Shown: positions 33,892-44,690 of the stretch, in pieces
Layout of the letters: every line of letters begins with the position of its first letter
Position numbering within the stretch: the first letter of the stretch is position 1
NCBI GenBank assembly: GCA_014801875.1
Contig: JAAVDJ010000005.1
Coordinates: 1 to 64,000 of the forward strand
Length of the DNA stretch: 64,000 nucleotides
Source of the DNA: Bacteroides sp.
Lineage (GTDB): Bacteria; Bacteroidota; Bacteroidia; Bacteroidales; Muribaculaceae
Direction: 5' to 3'
Program-made: the position numbers and the translations under genes
The notes under the pieces: generated by a model
Told to the model about the DNA's origin: nothing
Database searches by the model: none
Seen by the model: only the letters and a program-made list of their open reading frames with translations

Positions 33892-34635
33892 TCATGCAAA
33901 ACCTTTCTTCTTCAAAAGTTCAAGAAACGAGGATGATACCGCCTCATTCATCTCCTTGGGATATCTGATTTCAGTGAATACGTGGGCAAGGTTTGGTTTC
34001 TTGTTTATCTGCACAAATTCTTTATTTGCTGGAAAGTCTTCCTTTTCTTTAAACAGAGCTTTTATTTCTTCCTCTGAGTCGTGCCGGTATGCCTCTTTGT
34101 GGAGAATTGCATTGAGAGGAAGGCGTTCAGTTGGCTCACTTTCTTTTTCAATATATCCGATTGCAAGGCTTGCCACCGGAACGACCAGATCTGGGAGCTC
34201 AAGGAGTTTGGAAATATTTTCGGCATTGTAGTTTACCGTTCCAAGATAGCAAGTACCCAATCCTTCCATTTCTGCAATGGTTGTTATTTGCTGCGCCATG
34301 ATCACCGCATCTGTCAGGGCAACAATGAAAGAATGGAAATTGTTGTAACCGGGAGCTGCATCACTTATTTCGCACCACTGAGAGAAGCGATTGAAATCCG
34401 CGCAAATTGTGAGGATTACTGGTGCTGTAGCTGCCGCAGGTTGATTGAAATGCTGCTCGGCCAACTTCTCTTTCAAGTCAGTCTTTCTGGTTTCAATAAT
34501 TGTATATAGTTGCATATTGCCACATGTGGGAGCCTTTGCAGCTGCTGAGACGATAGCTTCAATAATTTCCTCCGGAACATTTTTTGAAGAAAATGAACGT
34601 ACGGAAGTTCTTTGTGTAAAATATTTATTGATCAT
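33892..34635 (-). CDS. NfsA/FRP-like nitroreductase
   Basis: This 247-residue FMN-dependent oxidoreductase shows RTSVRSFSSKNVPEEIIEAI at the start (FMN phosphate binding), AAAKAPTCGNMQLY, ALTDAVIMAQQITTIAEMEGLGTCYLG in the middle and SLAIGYIE. The length and C-terminal extension match the NfsA/flavin reductase group, which takes electrons from NAD(P)H to nitro compounds, quinones or flavins. Such enzymes can activate metronidazole, but nothing here tests that. It is upstream of the AraC-type gene on the same strand. Confidence 0.9.
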   Translation of the reverse strand: MINKYFTQRTSVRSFSSKNVPEEIIEAIVSAAAKAPTCGNMQLYTIIETRKTDLKEKLAEQHFNQPAAATAPVILTICADFNRFSQWCEISDAAPGYNNFHSFIVALTDAVIMAQQITTIAEMEGLGTCYLGTVNYNAENISKLLELPDLVVPVASLAIGYIEKESEPTERLPLNAILHKEAYRHDSEEEIKALFKEKEDFPANKEFVQINKKPNLAHVFTEIRYPKEMNEAVSSSFLELLKKKGFA

Positions 34636-34832
34636 ACGGAATGTTTTTTATTTTTCTTACATATTTATATCTGACGTTGTAGTCTGGAGAAAGAAAGTTT
34701 TTATTCCTAATCGCAAAATTAAGGAAAATTTTTTGTAAATTTGCACAATCTGGGAGAAGATATTTATGTAAATAATCCATATCCCGGTTAATACACAAAC
34801 AATTAATATCTTATCTAACCAACTGAAAACAG

Positions 34833-37388
34833 ATGGCAGATTTGCAAACTTTTTCTTATGATGAGGCATTCGAAGCCTCATTGGAATATTTCAAGGGCGA
34901 TCAACTTGCCGCAAGAGTGTGGGTGACCAAGTACGCTTTGAAAGATTCTTACGGCAATATCTACGAGAAGACTCCTGATGACATGCACTGGCGCATCGCA
35001 GAATCAATATCGCGGATAGAAAACAGGTATCCCTCCCCTTTGTCGAAAGAAGAGGTTTATGAAGTGTTAAAAGATTTCCGATATATTGTTCCACAGGGTA
35101 GTCCGATGGCCGGCATAGGAAATAATTTTCAAGTTGGCTCTCTCTCAAATTGTTTTGTGATAGGATTAGACGGAAAACCTGATTCCTATGGGGGCATTGT
35201 CAAAATAGACGAAGAACAAGTTCAGTTGATGAAGAGAAGAGGTGGAGTCGGGCATGATCTTTCCCATCTTCGCCCAAAAGGTACTCCTGTAAAAAATTCC
35301 GCTCTCACATCGACAGGTCTTGTTCCCTTTATGGAACGCTACAGTAATTCCACAAGGGAAGTAGCACAGGATGGACGTCGTGGAGCTTTGATGCTTACAG
35401 TTGCTATCAAGCATCCTGATTCAGAGGGTTTCATTGATGCAAAAATGACCCCCGGAAAAGTGACGGGAGCCAATGTCTCGGTTAAACTTGATGACGAGTT
35501 TATGACGGCGGTAACTGAAGGAACACCCTATATGCAACAGTTTCCTGTAGACTCTTCTGACCCTTTGATGAAAAAGGAAGTGGATGCAAGGAGTATTTGG
35601 AAAAAAATAATTCATGATGCATGGCAGAGTGCAGAACCCGGTGTGCTTTTCTGGGACACTATAAAAAAGGAAAGTCTTTCTGACTGTTATTCTGATAAAG
35701 GATTTGAAACTGTTTCTACGAATCCATGTGGTGAAATCCCATTATGTACTTACGACAGTTGCCGACTCCTCGCAATTAACCTTTATAGTTATGTCCAGAA
35801 TCCTTTCACAAAGGATGCTTTTTTTGATTTTGACCTTTTTAGAAAGCATGTTGCAATCGCTCAAAGAGTAATGGACGACATTATTGACCTTGAGCTTGAG
35901 AAAATAGATGCAATAATGGAGAAAATCAAGGATGATCCGGAAACTGACGAGGTGAAACATACGGAGCTTAACCTTTGGACAAAAATAAAAAGGAAAACAG
36001 CTATGGGAAGGCGCACAGGTTGTGGAACTACCGCTGAAGGTGATATGCTTGCAGCGCTTGGGCTACGCTATGGCACCCCCGAAGCAACAGATTTTTCCGT
36101 TAAAGTGCACAAGGAATTAGCTCTGGCCTATTTCAAAGCTTCTGTTGATTTAGCTGAACAAAGGGGTGCTTTTGAGATGTATGATGCGGAGAAGGAGAAA
36201 AACAATCCTTTCATAAATCGTTTGAAAGAAGCAGCCCCGGAGCTTATAGAAAAAATGGAGAAAGTCGGACGTCGAAACATATCTTGTTTGACTATAGCAC
36301 CAACCGGCACAACTTCGCTCATGACAAGAACTACTTCGGGAATTGAACCGGTTTTCCAACCGGTTTATAAAAGGAGACGTAAGGTGAATCCCGGGGATGA
36401 GAATGTCAGAATTGATTTTGTTGATGATATGGGTGATTCATTTGAGGAGTATATTGTCTATCATGATAAATTCCTTGAATGGATGAAAATTAATAATATT
36501 CAGCAGGAGGCAACACTTACTCCGGAACAGCTCGAAGATTTAGTGGCAAAATCTCCTTATTATAAAGCCACGGCTTCTGATGTTGACTGGATGGAGAAAG
36601 TAAGGATGCAAGGCGCGATTCAGAAGTGGGTAGACCATTCAATCAGCGTAACTATTAATCTTCCGAATGATGTCACTGAAGATCTTGTAGAAAGTTTATA
36701 TTTGGAGGCTTGGAGAGCTGGATGCAAAGGCTGCACTGTATATAGGGATGGTTCGAGGAATAATGTTCTTGAGTCAGTTAAGAAGAAAGGTGACCATGGA
36801 TTAAAAACAGGTCTTTTGAATTTGATTCATCTTCCCGATCATACAGTAAAACGTCCCTCGGAGCTTGAAGCTGATGTTGTGCGGTTTCAGAATAACAAAG
36901 AGAAATGGATTGCCTTTGTCGGTTTGGTCGATGGTAAGCCATACGAGATTTTCACTGGGCTTGCAGATGATGAGGATGGTATCTTTTGTCCGAAATCAGT
37001 AACTCATGGAAAAATCATCAAGGCAGTCGATGATAAAGGCAAGAAAAGATACGATTTTCAGTTTATAAATAAAAGAGGCTATAAAACCACAATCGAAGGA
37101 TTGAGCGATAAATTCAATCCGGAGTTTTGGAATTATGCCAAACTTATCTCAGGTGTGCTTCGATATGGTATGCCTATAGATCAAGTATTGAAGTTGGTGA
37201 GTGGTCTTGATCTTGATTCCACCAGTATCAACACGTGGAAAAACGGAGTGGAAAGAGCGCTCAAGAAATATATTCCGAATGGGATGCAGGCAAAGGGTGC
37301 AAAATGTCCTAATTGTGGGGCTGAGACATTGATATATCAGGAAGGATGTCTCATTTGTACAACTTGTGGAAACTCACGTTGCGGATAA
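34833..37388 (+). CDS. nrdJ: Adenosylcobalamin-dependent ribonucleotide reductase (class II)
   Basis: This 851-residue enzyme makes deoxyribonucleotides with a B12-generated thiyl radical and needs no second subunit or oxygen. Cys107 (SNCFVIGL) and a second, C-terminal-half Cys form the substrate-reducing pair. NPCGEIPL holds the thiyl Cys299, and PTGTTSLMTRTTSGIEPVF is the phosphate-binding region. The C-terminus ends in a Cys-rich tail (CPNCG ... CTTCGNSRCG) that probably binds zinc and carries the re-reducing cysteines. A TAAATTTG box at 34736-34743 may be its -7 element. I saw no cobalamin riboswitch in the 197-bp upstream region. Confidence 0.95.
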   Translation: MADLQTFSYDEAFEASLEYFKGDQLAARVWVTKYALKDSYGNIYEKTPDDMHWRIAESISRIENRYPSPLSKEEVYEVLKDFRYIVPQGSPMAGIGNNFQVGSLSNCFVIGLDGKPDSYGGIVKIDEEQVQLMKRRGGVGHDLSHLRPKGTPVKNSALTSTGLVPFMERYSNSTREVAQDGRRGALMLTVAIKHPDSEGFIDAKMTPGKVTGANVSVKLDDEFMTAVTEGTPYMQQFPVDSSDPLMKKEVDARSIWKKIIHDAWQSAEPGVLFWDTIKKESLSDCYSDKGFETVSTNPCGEIPLCTYDSCRLLAINLYSYVQNPFTKDAFFDFDLFRKHVAIAQRVMDDIIDLELEKIDAIMEKIKDDPETDEVKHTELNLWTKIKRKTAMGRRTGCGTTAEGDMLAALGLRYGTPEATDFSVKVHKELALAYFKASVDLAEQRGAFEMYDAEKEKNNPFINRLKEAAPELIEKMEKVGRRNISCLTIAPTGTTSLMTRTTSGIEPVFQPVYKRRRKVNPGDENVRIDFVDDMGDSFEEYIVYHDKFLEWMKINNIQQEATLTPEQLEDLVAKSPYYKATASDVDWMEKVRMQGAIQKWVDHSISVTINLPNDVTEDLVESLYLEAWRAGCKGCTVYRDGSRNNVLESVKKKGDHGLKTGLLNLIHLPDHTVKRPSELEADVVRFQNNKEKWIAFVGLVDGKPYEIFTGLADDEDGIFCPKSVTHGKIIKAVDDKGKKRYDFQFINKRGYKTTIEGLSDKFNPEFWNYAKLISGVLRYGMPIDQVLKLVSGLDLDSTSINTWKNGVERALKKYIPNGMQAKGAKCPNCGAETLIYQEGCLICTTCGNSRCG

Positions 37389-37428
37389 GACAGTAGAATA
37401 TTTTAACAAAAACAGATTCTTTTTAATT

Positions 37429-37620
37429 GAAGTTGATTAAACTGTATATGCACATAAGTATTTTTTAATATAGAGAGTGCTCTTTGATCGTCTTCAGCCA
37501 TCTTTCGGGATGTTTTTAGCTCGAAGAGGAAGTTTAGCTCTCGCTAAACGACCGATTAGAACTAAATTATCACCTCCCAAATCCGGCTAAATACACACAA
37601 AGAAAAGTCTATACAACTTC
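37429..37620. repeat. Intergenic repeat element, copy A (192 bp)
   Basis: The ends are imperfect inverted repeats (GAAGTTG at 37429, CAACTTC ending at 37620). Two internal blocks are shared with the element at 51878: one beginning CGTCTTCAGC (37489-37524) and AAATCCGGCTAAAT (37579-37592), followed by an AAAGAAAA run. Copy A has an extra segment of about 55 bases with a perfect hairpin, GTTTAGC-TCTC-GCTAAAC (37532-37549). It has no coding capacity of its own and lies between nrdJ and the glucanotransferase gene. Confidence 0.75.
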
Positions 37621-37667
37621 ATTTCGAAAATTAAAATAAGAAGTATGTTTTCAAATATAGTTATCTC

Positions 37668-40346
37668 ATGAAAATCTCTTTCAATTTAAATTATCACACT
37701 GAGTGGGGTGAATCCATCTATCTCTGTGGAGACATTCTTCAACTGGGAGGTGGTGACCCGAGAGAGGCGCTGGAGATGAAACTTACTGCTCCCGATACTT
37801 GGGAACTGGAAGTTGAATTTGATGGCGACCCCGGAAACTTCAATTACTTCTTCATTGTAAAGGCGCCAGAAAAGGCTTGGCGTTTTGAATGGGGAAAACC
37901 ACATCGTTTTGTTGCAAATCCTGCTATTCAAGAGGTTAAAAACTTTGACTCTTGGCAGTCTATGCCTGACGATAAACCATATTATTCTACTGCGTTTGTA
38001 AACGGTATGCTTAAGAGATCTCACAAAGATGAGCCTCTACCCTCTTTGCCTGATACAATACAGTTCAGAATATATGCTCCGATGATTGAGCCTGATGAAG
38101 TGCTTGCCATTAGTGGTGAGGGTGATTTTCTCGGTAATTGGGACCCAAATCATGCCATTCAATTGAATGATGCTCTTTATCCTGAATGGGTTGTTAATTT
38201 GCCTTTGTCGGAATTTAAAGAGCCTTTCGAATATAAATTCCTCATTCAGAAGAAGGAAACTAAGGAAGTTGTCGGCTGGGAAACTATCAACAACCGAATC
38301 TGTGGCCTTGTGAATGAAAAACCATCTACTCAGATTGTTGTAGACGGTCTGAGATTTGCAAATCCACGTAACAACTGGAAGGGAGCCGGCACAGCAATTC
38401 CTGTCTTCTCAATACGAACCGAAGAAGATTTTGGAGTTGGCGATTTCTATGATATTAAGAAAATGGTTGACTGGTGTGTCATGACCGGTCAGAAGATGCT
38501 TCAGGTTCTCCCGATAAATGACACTACAAAAACTGGCACTTGGGTAGATTCTTATCCTTATAGTGCGAACTCAACATTTGCTCTTCATCCTATGTATGCT
38601 CGCCTTGAAGCTATAGGTGAGCTAAAGGATGTTGAGAGAATGAATCACTATAAGAAGATAGCTGAGGAATTAAATCAGCTCCCGCAAGTGGATTATGAGG
38701 CGGTTAATAAGGCGAAAACTGAATATCTGAAGGAAATCTTCTCTCAAAATGGAAAAGATGATCTTGCGTCAGATTCATTCAAGAAGTTTTTTGACCATAA
38801 TTCCTCTTGGCTTACTCCATATGCCGTATGGAGAGTGTTAAGCGATAAATTTGGAACTCCTGATAATGAAAAATGGGAGGAATATGCCGTATATGAGAAT
38901 GATAAGATAGCTAAGTTTATCTCGGAAAATGAAGAAGAGATGAAACTCCACTATTTTGTTCAGTATCATCTTGACAAGCAGTTGAGGGAGGTTCGTGATT
39001 ATGCACACAACCACGGTGTGGTTCTTAAGGGAGACATCCCTATTGGAATCGGTCGTTTCAGTGTTGATGCTTGGCAGCGTCCATATTTGTTCAACATGAA
39101 TTGCCAGGCCGGTGCTCCACCGGATGATTTCTCAGTTCTTGGGCAGAACTGGGGATTCCCTACTTACAACTGGGATGAAATGGCAAAAGATGGATTCCAA
39201 TGGTGGAAAGCTCGTTTCAGAAAAATGTCTGAATATTTCGATGCTTACCGTATTGACCATATTCTCGGATTCTTTAGGATTTGGGAAATTCCTATGGACG
39301 CGATTCACGGTTTGCTCGGGTATTTCAATCCCGCTCTCCCCTTCTCACCGGAAGAACTTAGACATAGTTTTGATTTCTGGATTAATCCGGATGTTCAGAC
39401 GAAACCACTTATATTGGAGTGGATGCTAAGCGACTTCTTTGGTGAGTATGTTGATGAGGTAAAGAACACCTACCTGGAGCAACTTAATGAGGGTCGGTAT
39501 AGACTTCGTCCATTTGTCGATACTCAGCAGAAAGTGATGCATTACTTCTCATCGCTTGAGCAGAATGACAAGAATAATAGAATATGCAATGCCCTTTTAG
39601 GTTTGATTGATGATGTCCTGTTTATTGAAGATCCCTATAACAAAGGACACTATCATCCTCGTATCTCTGCTCAATTTACATATCAGTACAGAATATTGAC
39701 TGACTATGAAAAGTGGTGTTTCAACAGACTCTATACCGACTTCTACTATAAGCGTCACAATGATTTCTGGTATGGGAAAGCAATGTGGAAACTTCCTCCA
39801 TTGATTGATTCTACCGGTATGTTGACTTGTGCGGAAGATTTAGGTATGATACCTGACTGCGTGCCGGAGGTAATGCGTCGTCTTGAGTTGCTTTCGCTCG
39901 AAATCCAGAGAATGCCTAAAGATCCTCAGCAAGAATTCGGTGATACTTGGCACTATCCATACTTCTCCGTCTGCACTACTTCTACTCATGATATGGGTGG
40001 AATACGCTCATGGTGGGAAGCTGACAGAGCTGTGACCCAAAGGTTCTACAATAACGCACTACATGAAGGCGGAGAAGCACCATACTTTGCCGAGCCTTGG
40101 ATTTGTAAGAAAATCATTGATTTGCAACTGAAGTCACCTTCGATGCTTTGCATCCTTCCATTGGCAGACTGGCTGTCTTCTGATGGGGAACTTCGTCGTG
40201 AGAATCCACATGACGAACAGATTAATGAACCAGCAGAGGTCCACCACTATTGGAGATACAGAATGCATCTTACAGTTGAGGAGCTCATGAAGCAAGATGG
40301 CTTCAACAGAGAGATGCTTTCCGGTATTCGCTCGTCAGCACGTTAA
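37668..40346 (+). CDS. malQ: 4-alpha-glucanotransferase, DPE2-like
   Basis: This 892-residue glycoside hydrolase family 77 enzyme transfers glucan segments between maltooligosaccharides or to glycogen. Two N-terminal starch-binding CBM20 modules (about 1-110 and 125-235; note FNLNYHTEWGESIYLCGD and RIYAPMIEPDEVLAISGEG) precede the catalytic barrel, the layout of plant DPE2. Catalytic residues are visible: Asp530 (YRIDHILGF, nucleophile), Glu723 (CAEDLGM, acid/base) and Asp775 (STHDMGG). An insertion splits the barrel, as in DPE2. There is no signal peptide, so it is cytoplasmic. The gene ends at a strong terminator. Confidence 0.95.
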   Translation: MKISFNLNYHTEWGESIYLCGDILQLGGGDPREALEMKLTAPDTWELEVEFDGDPGNFNYFFIVKAPEKAWRFEWGKPHRFVANPAIQEVKNFDSWQSMPDDKPYYSTAFVNGMLKRSHKDEPLPSLPDTIQFRIYAPMIEPDEVLAISGEGDFLGNWDPNHAIQLNDALYPEWVVNLPLSEFKEPFEYKFLIQKKETKEVVGWETINNRICGLVNEKPSTQIVVDGLRFANPRNNWKGAGTAIPVFSIRTEEDFGVGDFYDIKKMVDWCVMTGQKMLQVLPINDTTKTGTWVDSYPYSANSTFALHPMYARLEAIGELKDVERMNHYKKIAEELNQLPQVDYEAVNKAKTEYLKEIFSQNGKDDLASDSFKKFFDHNSSWLTPYAVWRVLSDKFGTPDNEKWEEYAVYENDKIAKFISENEEEMKLHYFVQYHLDKQLREVRDYAHNHGVVLKGDIPIGIGRFSVDAWQRPYLFNMNCQAGAPPDDFSVLGQNWGFPTYNWDEMAKDGFQWWKARFRKMSEYFDAYRIDHILGFFRIWEIPMDAIHGLLGYFNPALPFSPEELRHSFDFWINPDVQTKPLILEWMLSDFFGEYVDEVKNTYLEQLNEGRYRLRPFVDTQQKVMHYFSSLEQNDKNNRICNALLGLIDDVLFIEDPYNKGHYHPRISAQFTYQYRILTDYEKWCFNRLYTDFYYKRHNDFWYGKAMWKLPPLIDSTGMLTCAEDLGMIPDCVPEVMRRLELLSLEIQRMPKDPQQEFGDTWHYPYFSVCTTSTHDMGGIRSWWEADRAVTQRFYNNALHEGGEAPYFAEPWICKKIIDLQLKSPSMLCILPLADWLSSDGELRRENPHDEQINEPAEVHHYWRYRMHLTVEELMKQDGFNREMLSGIRSSAR

Positions 40347-40368
40347 AATTACGTAATTAAGCATAACA

Positions 40369-40401
40369 AAAATCCTGAGAGAAGTTTTCTCTCAGGATTT
40401 T
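40369..40401. terminator. Bidirectional terminator between malQ and folE
   Basis: A 14-bp perfect stem (AAAATCCTGAGAGA with its complement) has a five-base loop and A/T ends. It separates two convergent genes. Confidence 0.9.
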
Positions 40402-40427
40402 GTTAGCTTTTGTTTTATTTGTTATTA

Positions 40428-41003
40428 TCAGATTAAATCGAGAAATTCTTTTCTCAGCTCCGGCTCATTTGCAAATTTGCCGGTGTAATCAAATGTTACA
40501 GTGGTCGATTCCTGCTTTTCCACTCCCCTCATCTTCATACACAGATGGCCGGCTTCACATCTTACAATAACACCATCGTTAGGTAGCGTCTCTGAAAGAA
40601 GCTGACAAATCTGGGAGGTCAATCTTTCCTGCACCTGAAGTCTCTTTGCATAAGAGTTAGCTATTCTTGCAAGTTTGGAAAGTCCAATCATTTTTCCTTT
40701 CGGTATATACCCTATTGCAATGGTGCCAAAAAAAGGAAGTATGTGGTGTTCACACATACTGTAAAACTCGATGTCTTTAACAATTACAATTTGAGAGCCT
40801 GCGTGTTCAAAGATTGCCTGTGAAGCTATTTGAACAGGATTCTCCCTGTATCCTGAGGTTATATCAAATATGGCTTTGGCGGCACGTAAGGGTGTCTTAA
40901 TCAAGCCCTCCCTATCAGGATCTTCTCCGATAAGCCGCAATATCTCCTTATAATGGGCAGCTATCTCAGCTATCCTTTGATCATCAGTCAGCGCTTTTTC
41001 CAT
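40428..41003 (-). CDS. folE: GTP cyclohydrolase I
   Basis: The protein has 191 residues from ATG 41003, which overlaps the SPOR gene stop by one base. It converts GTP to dihydroneopterin triphosphate, the first step of folate synthesis. Zinc ligands lie in YSMCEHHILPFFG and CEAGHLCMKMRGV; GYIPKGKMIGLSKLARI and QVQERLTSQI are the standard active-site segments. It is the last gene of the tpiA - SPOR - folE group on the minus strand. Confidence 0.96.
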   Translation of the reverse strand: MEKALTDDQRIAEIAAHYKEILRLIGEDPDREGLIKTPLRAAKAIFDITSGYRENPVQIASQAIFEHAGSQIVIVKDIEFYSMCEHHILPFFGTIAIGYIPKGKMIGLSKLARIANSYAKRLQVQERLTSQICQLLSETLPNDGVIVRCEAGHLCMKMRGVEKQESTTVTFDYTGKFANEPELRKEFLDLI

Positions 41004-41515
41004 TATTTTATAACTACAATTTGACATTTGACGATTCGCATTTCAGACGCAAAGTTGGGGAAAGCCTTCTTCATCTCAGTCAAGGCCGCGCTTGCCTCAG
41101 CGTTTGTCCTGAAATTACCAACTCTTGTATACCAATTCGGAGAACTTGAATAGGTGTAGACTTGTCCTCTGTATTTGGGGAGTTTTGCGAGTATAGCACT
41201 ACCTCTTGCCTTTGCACGGGCTTCCAATGTAGACTGGTTTCGTCCATCACTGAAAACCTGTATTCTGAATCCCGGCAATTTATTTACACCTGCTTTTACC
41301 GGTGCGCCACTCTCTTTTTTGGTATTACTTCTTACTATGAGGTCAAGGATATTCTGAGGAATATCAATGGAAATATCCCCCTTAGAATTTTTTTCAATTT
41401 TATTTATTATGTTTGAATTATTTTCGGCTGTTGCTCCTATCGGCAGAAGAGATAATGAGGCAAACAGCATAAACATCCTTGGAAAATGAAATACTTTCTT
41501 TTTCTGTATTTTCAT
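41003..41515 (-). CDS. Secreted SPOR-domain protein
   Basis: This 170-residue protein has a signal peptide (hydrophobic MFMLFASLSLLPIGATA) and a C-terminal SPOR domain of about 75 residues (GFRIQVFSDGR ... YTRVGNFRTNAEASAALTEMKKAFP). SPOR domains bind peptidoglycan strands stripped of stem peptides at division sites. The middle is short and charged. It lies between tpiA and folE on one strand, a gene order seen in other Bacteroidales. Confidence 0.85.
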   Translation of the reverse strand: MKIQKKKVFHFPRMFMLFASLSLLPIGATAENNSNIINKIEKNSKGDISIDIPQNILDLIVRSNTKKESGAPVKAGVNKLPGFRIQVFSDGRNQSTLEARAKARGSAILAKLPKYRGQVYTYSSSPNWYTRVGNFRTNAEASAALTEMKKAFPNFASEMRIVKCQIVVIK

Positions 41516-41633
41516 AAAAAAGTTAAATTTCTCTCAGTAGTAAGAACTGAACTCTTGGTTAGGATAATGCGGAAGTAATAGGATGCAGGCTCAGACCGGT
41601 AATACCACCTTGTCATGAGCCTGCTCCAATGTT

Positions 41634-42386
41634 TTAATCGAATGCTTCAATGATACCCATGAAAGAATCAGCCTGAAGGGCTGCGCCTCCAATGAGACCA
41701 CCATCAACATCTGGTTTAGCAAACAGTTCCTTAGCATTTGATGGCTTGCATGAACCACCATAGAGGATGGAAGTATTGTCAGCAAGCTCGTTGCCATATT
41801 TGTCAGCAATCACTTTACGGATGTGTGCGTGCATATCCTGAGCCTGTTCAGCGGTAGCGGTTTTTCCGGTACCGATTGCCCATACCGGCTCATAAGCGAT
41901 GACTATTTTTGAAAAGTCTTCAGGAGAAAGTTCGAAGAGAGCTTCGACCTGCCCTTTTACAACATCGTTGTAAGTGCCATTTTCTCTTTCTTCCAAAACC
42001 TCACCTACACAAAAAATAGGTGTAAGGTCGTTTGCAAGAGCCAGACGGGTCTTTGCAAGTAATTGTTCGTTATTTTCTCCGAAATACTGGCGACGTTCGC
42101 TATGACCGAGGATAACGTGGCTTGCACCAGTAGACTTCACCATAGGAGCACTTACTTCTCCGGTATAAGCCCCTTTTTCATGCTCGGAACAGTTTTCAGC
42201 ACCAAGTTTCAGCGGCTCATCAATCACTCCCTTAACTGAGACGAGGTGAGTGAAAGGCACACAAATCACAACTTCGCAATTTGCTTTCTTCTCTTTGAGT
42301 AGATCGTTGATCTGGCTGGCAAGTTCCACACCCTCTTCGAGGACTGTGTTCATTTTCCAGTTTCCTGCTACAATATTTTTTCTCAT
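41634..42386 (-). CDS. tpiA: Triosephosphate isomerase
   Basis: The enzyme has 250 residues from ATG 42386 and interconverts glyceraldehyde 3-phosphate and dihydroxyacetone phosphate in glycolysis. The start is set by the conserved [20 protein letters not shown] holds the catalytic His, [14 protein letters not shown] the catalytic Glu, and [10 protein letters not shown] and GGLIGGAAL bind phosphate. The upstream 16 codons of the open frame run into a TAAATTTG promoter-like box (42437-42444) and are not coding. Confidence 0.97.
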   Translation of the reverse strand: MRKNIVAGNWKMNTVLEEGVELASQINDLLKEKKANCEVVICVPFTHLVSVKGVIDEPLKLGAENCSEHEKGAYTGEVSAPMVKSTGASHVILGHSERRQYFGENNEQLLAKTRLALANDLTPIFCVGEVLEERENGTYNDVVKGQVEALFELSPEDFSKIVIAYEPVWAIGTGKTATAEQAQDMHAHIRKVIADKYGNELADNTSILYGGSCKPSNAKELFAKPDVDGGLIGGAALQADSFMGIIEAFD

Positions 42387-42569
42387 TTTTTTGATAATTT
42401 TCCGCTGTCTTTCGACAGCAATTATTCTTTGCACTGCAAATTTAACGTTTTTATGCCACTTATAAAAATCTTGAACATATAAAAAAACTAAATTATGCTA
42501 TCCTCTCATATGAGTGTGTTCAATTATCAATCTTTTTTATTAAATTTGCAATGTTTACCTATCTAAGAA

Positions 42570-44690
42570 ATGGATTTTAAATTAACCTCAGATTATCAGC
42601 CTACGGGAGACCAACCGGAGGCAATAGCCGAGTTGGTCAAAGGAGTGGAGAACGGAAATCCCCACCAGACTTTGCTGGGCGTTACCGGCTCCGGTAAAAC
42701 TTTTACAATGGCTAATGTTATCCAGCAAGTTAAGAGGCCAACCCTTATTCTGTCACACAACAAAACGCTTGCGGCACAACTTTATTCTGAATTCAAGACT
42801 TTTTTCCCTGAGAATTCAGTGCAATACTTTGTGAGCTATTATGACTATTATCAACCGGAAGCTTATATCCCCTCTTCTGACAAGTATATTGAGAAAGATC
42901 TAATGATTAATGATCAGATAGAGAAACTAAGGCTTTCTACGGTTGCATCTTTACTTTCGGGAAGAAGGGATATTGTTGTGGTGTCTTCTGTTAGCTGTAT
43001 TTATGGTATGGGAAATCCGGAAGATTTTTCACAACAGGTTGTAAATATTACAGTAGGTCAACGAATCTCGAGAAATCTATTCTTACGTAAACTTGTTGAT
43101 TCATTGTATTCCAGATCTGAGATTGAACTTTCAGCAGGACAATTCCGAGTAAAGGGCGATACTGTTGATATAATGCTTTCTTTTGAAGAAATTCAGCTGA
43201 GAGTTGTTTTTTGGGGAGACGAGATCGAAAAGATACAGACAGTTGATCCGATTAACGGTGTCGTGCTTTCTAATCTTGAGGGTTTTAATATCTATCCTGC
43301 TAATATTTTTGTCACATCTAAGGAGAGAATGGGTAACGCAATCAATCAGATTTCTTTAGATTTGGGCACCCAGTGTGATTATTTTATGGCGGAAGGTAAG
43401 ATAATGGAGGCTGATCGTCTTCGTGAAAGAGTCACTTATGACCTTGAAATGATGAAAGAGCTCGGCCATTGTTCAGGTATAGAAAATTATTCAAGATATT
43501 TTGATGGAAGAGAGCCTGGTATGAGGCCTTTCTGCCTTCTTGATTATTTCCCGAAAGATTATTTGACTATTATAGATGAGAGCCATGTTACTCTTCCCCA
43601 AATTCGAGGGATGAACGGAGGTGACCTGTCAAGAAAAATGAATCTTGTGGAATATGGCTTTCGTCTCCCGGCTGCTATTGATAACAGGCCCTTGAAGTTT
43701 GATGAATTTGAAAAGCTGACACCTCAGACAATTTATGTCAGTGCCACTCCCGGAGATTATGAATTGGTTCAATGTGAAGGTGTTTTTACAGAACAAGTAA
43801 TACGCCCTACAGGTCTGCTTGACCCTGAGATTGAGGTCCGCCCGACGATGAATCAAATTGATGATCTTATGGAGCAGATTCAGCAACGCATTGAGGCAGA
43901 AGAAAGAGTCTTAGTGACAACTTTGACAAAAAGAATGGCTGAGGAGCTTGATGAACACCTTCGTAAATGGGGAGTCAGAAGCGCGTACATACACAGCGAT
44001 GTAGATACATTGGAAAGAATACGGATTCTGGAAGATTTGCGAGAGGGCGTTTATGATGTCTTGATCGGAGTTAACCTCTTGAGGGAGGGCCTTGATTTAC
44101 CACAAGTCTCACTTGTGGCTATTCTTGATGCAGACAAGGAGGGGTTTCTTCGCAACCATCGTTCGCTTACTCAGACTGCGGGCAGAGCGGCACGAAACGT
44201 TCACGGTAAGGTTATCATGTATGCTGATAAGATAACGGACAGTATGCAACGCACTATTGACGAGACGGAACGAAGGCGTGCCAAACAAATTTTATATAAT
44301 GAACAGCATGGCATAACTCCCCAGCCAATCGTAAAGAAAACGTCTGCAAAAGATCTCATTGAACTTTATGGAGGTGGTGACAAGACTGAAATGCCATCAC
44401 TGGTTGCTCCTCCGACACGGAAGAAAGAAGTTTCTACAAAGAAGAAAACAACAGAGAATAAGGCTCCGAGACCTTACATCGAGGAGGAACATCAGCTTGG
44501 ATTAATTGCGGATCCGGTCATTGACTATATGAGTATTCAAGAAATTGAGGTCAGGATTGCAAAATTAAATACCGAGATGGTTAATGCTGCAAGAAAAACG
44601 GATTTCTTGGAAGCAGCCCGATTGAGAGACGAGTTACTTACTCTTCAAAGTTTTCTTGAAGAAAAGAAAGAATTACAAAATGAAAAATAA
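42570..44690 (+). CDS. uvrB: Excinuclease ABC subunit B
   Basis: This 706-residue damage-verification helicase of nucleotide excision repair receives damage from UvrA and recruits UvrC. It contains Walker A GVTGSGKT (near 37-44), the beta-hairpin region [33 protein letters not shown], the helicase motifs [12 protein letters not shown] and [12 protein letters not shown], and [11 protein letters not shown]-terminal UVR motif (about 665-700) binds UvrC. It overlaps the YgiQ-type gene by 11 bp. A TAAATTTG at 42541-42548 is a likely -7 element, though its -33 is poor. Confidence 0.97.
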   Translation: MDFKLTSDYQPTGDQPEAIAELVKGVENGNPHQTLLGVTGSGKTFTMANVIQQVKRPTLILSHNKTLAAQLYSEFKTFFPENSVQYFVSYYDYYQPEAYIPSSDKYIEKDLMINDQIEKLRLSTVASLLSGRRDIVVVSSVSCIYGMGNPEDFSQQVVNITVGQRISRNLFLRKLVDSLYSRSEIELSAGQFRVKGDTVDIMLSFEEIQLRVVFWGDEIEKIQTVDPINGVVLSNLEGFNIYPANIFVTSKERMGNAINQISLDLGTQCDYFMAEGKIMEADRLRERVTYDLEMMKELGHCSGIENYSRYFDGREPGMRPFCLLDYFPKDYLTIIDESHVTLPQIRGMNGGDLSRKMNLVEYGFRLPAAIDNRPLKFDEFEKLTPQTIYVSATPGDYELVQCEGVFTEQVIRPTGLLDPEIEVRPTMNQIDDLMEQIQQRIEAEERVLVTTLTKRMAEELDEHLRKWGVRSAYIHSDVDTLERIRILEDLREGVYDVLIGVNLLREGLDLPQVSLVAILDADKEGFLRNHRSLTQTAGRAARNVHGKVIMYADKITDSMQRTIDETERRRAKQILYNEQHGITPQPIVKKTSAKDLIELYGGGDKTEMPSLVAPPTRKKEVSTKKKTTENKAPRPYIEEEHQLGLIADPVIDYMSIQEIEVRIAKLNTEMVNAARKTDFLEAARLRDELLTLQSFLEEKKELQNEK

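Noticed and set aside
34636-34832. Cobalamin riboswitch upstream of the B12-dependent reductase.
   Set aside because: I looked for a B12-box-like element and the multi-stem core and saw neither.
37429-37620. Insertion sequence at the repeat element.
   Set aside because: It is too short to encode a transposase and shows no convincing target-site duplication; it is described as a repeat family instead.
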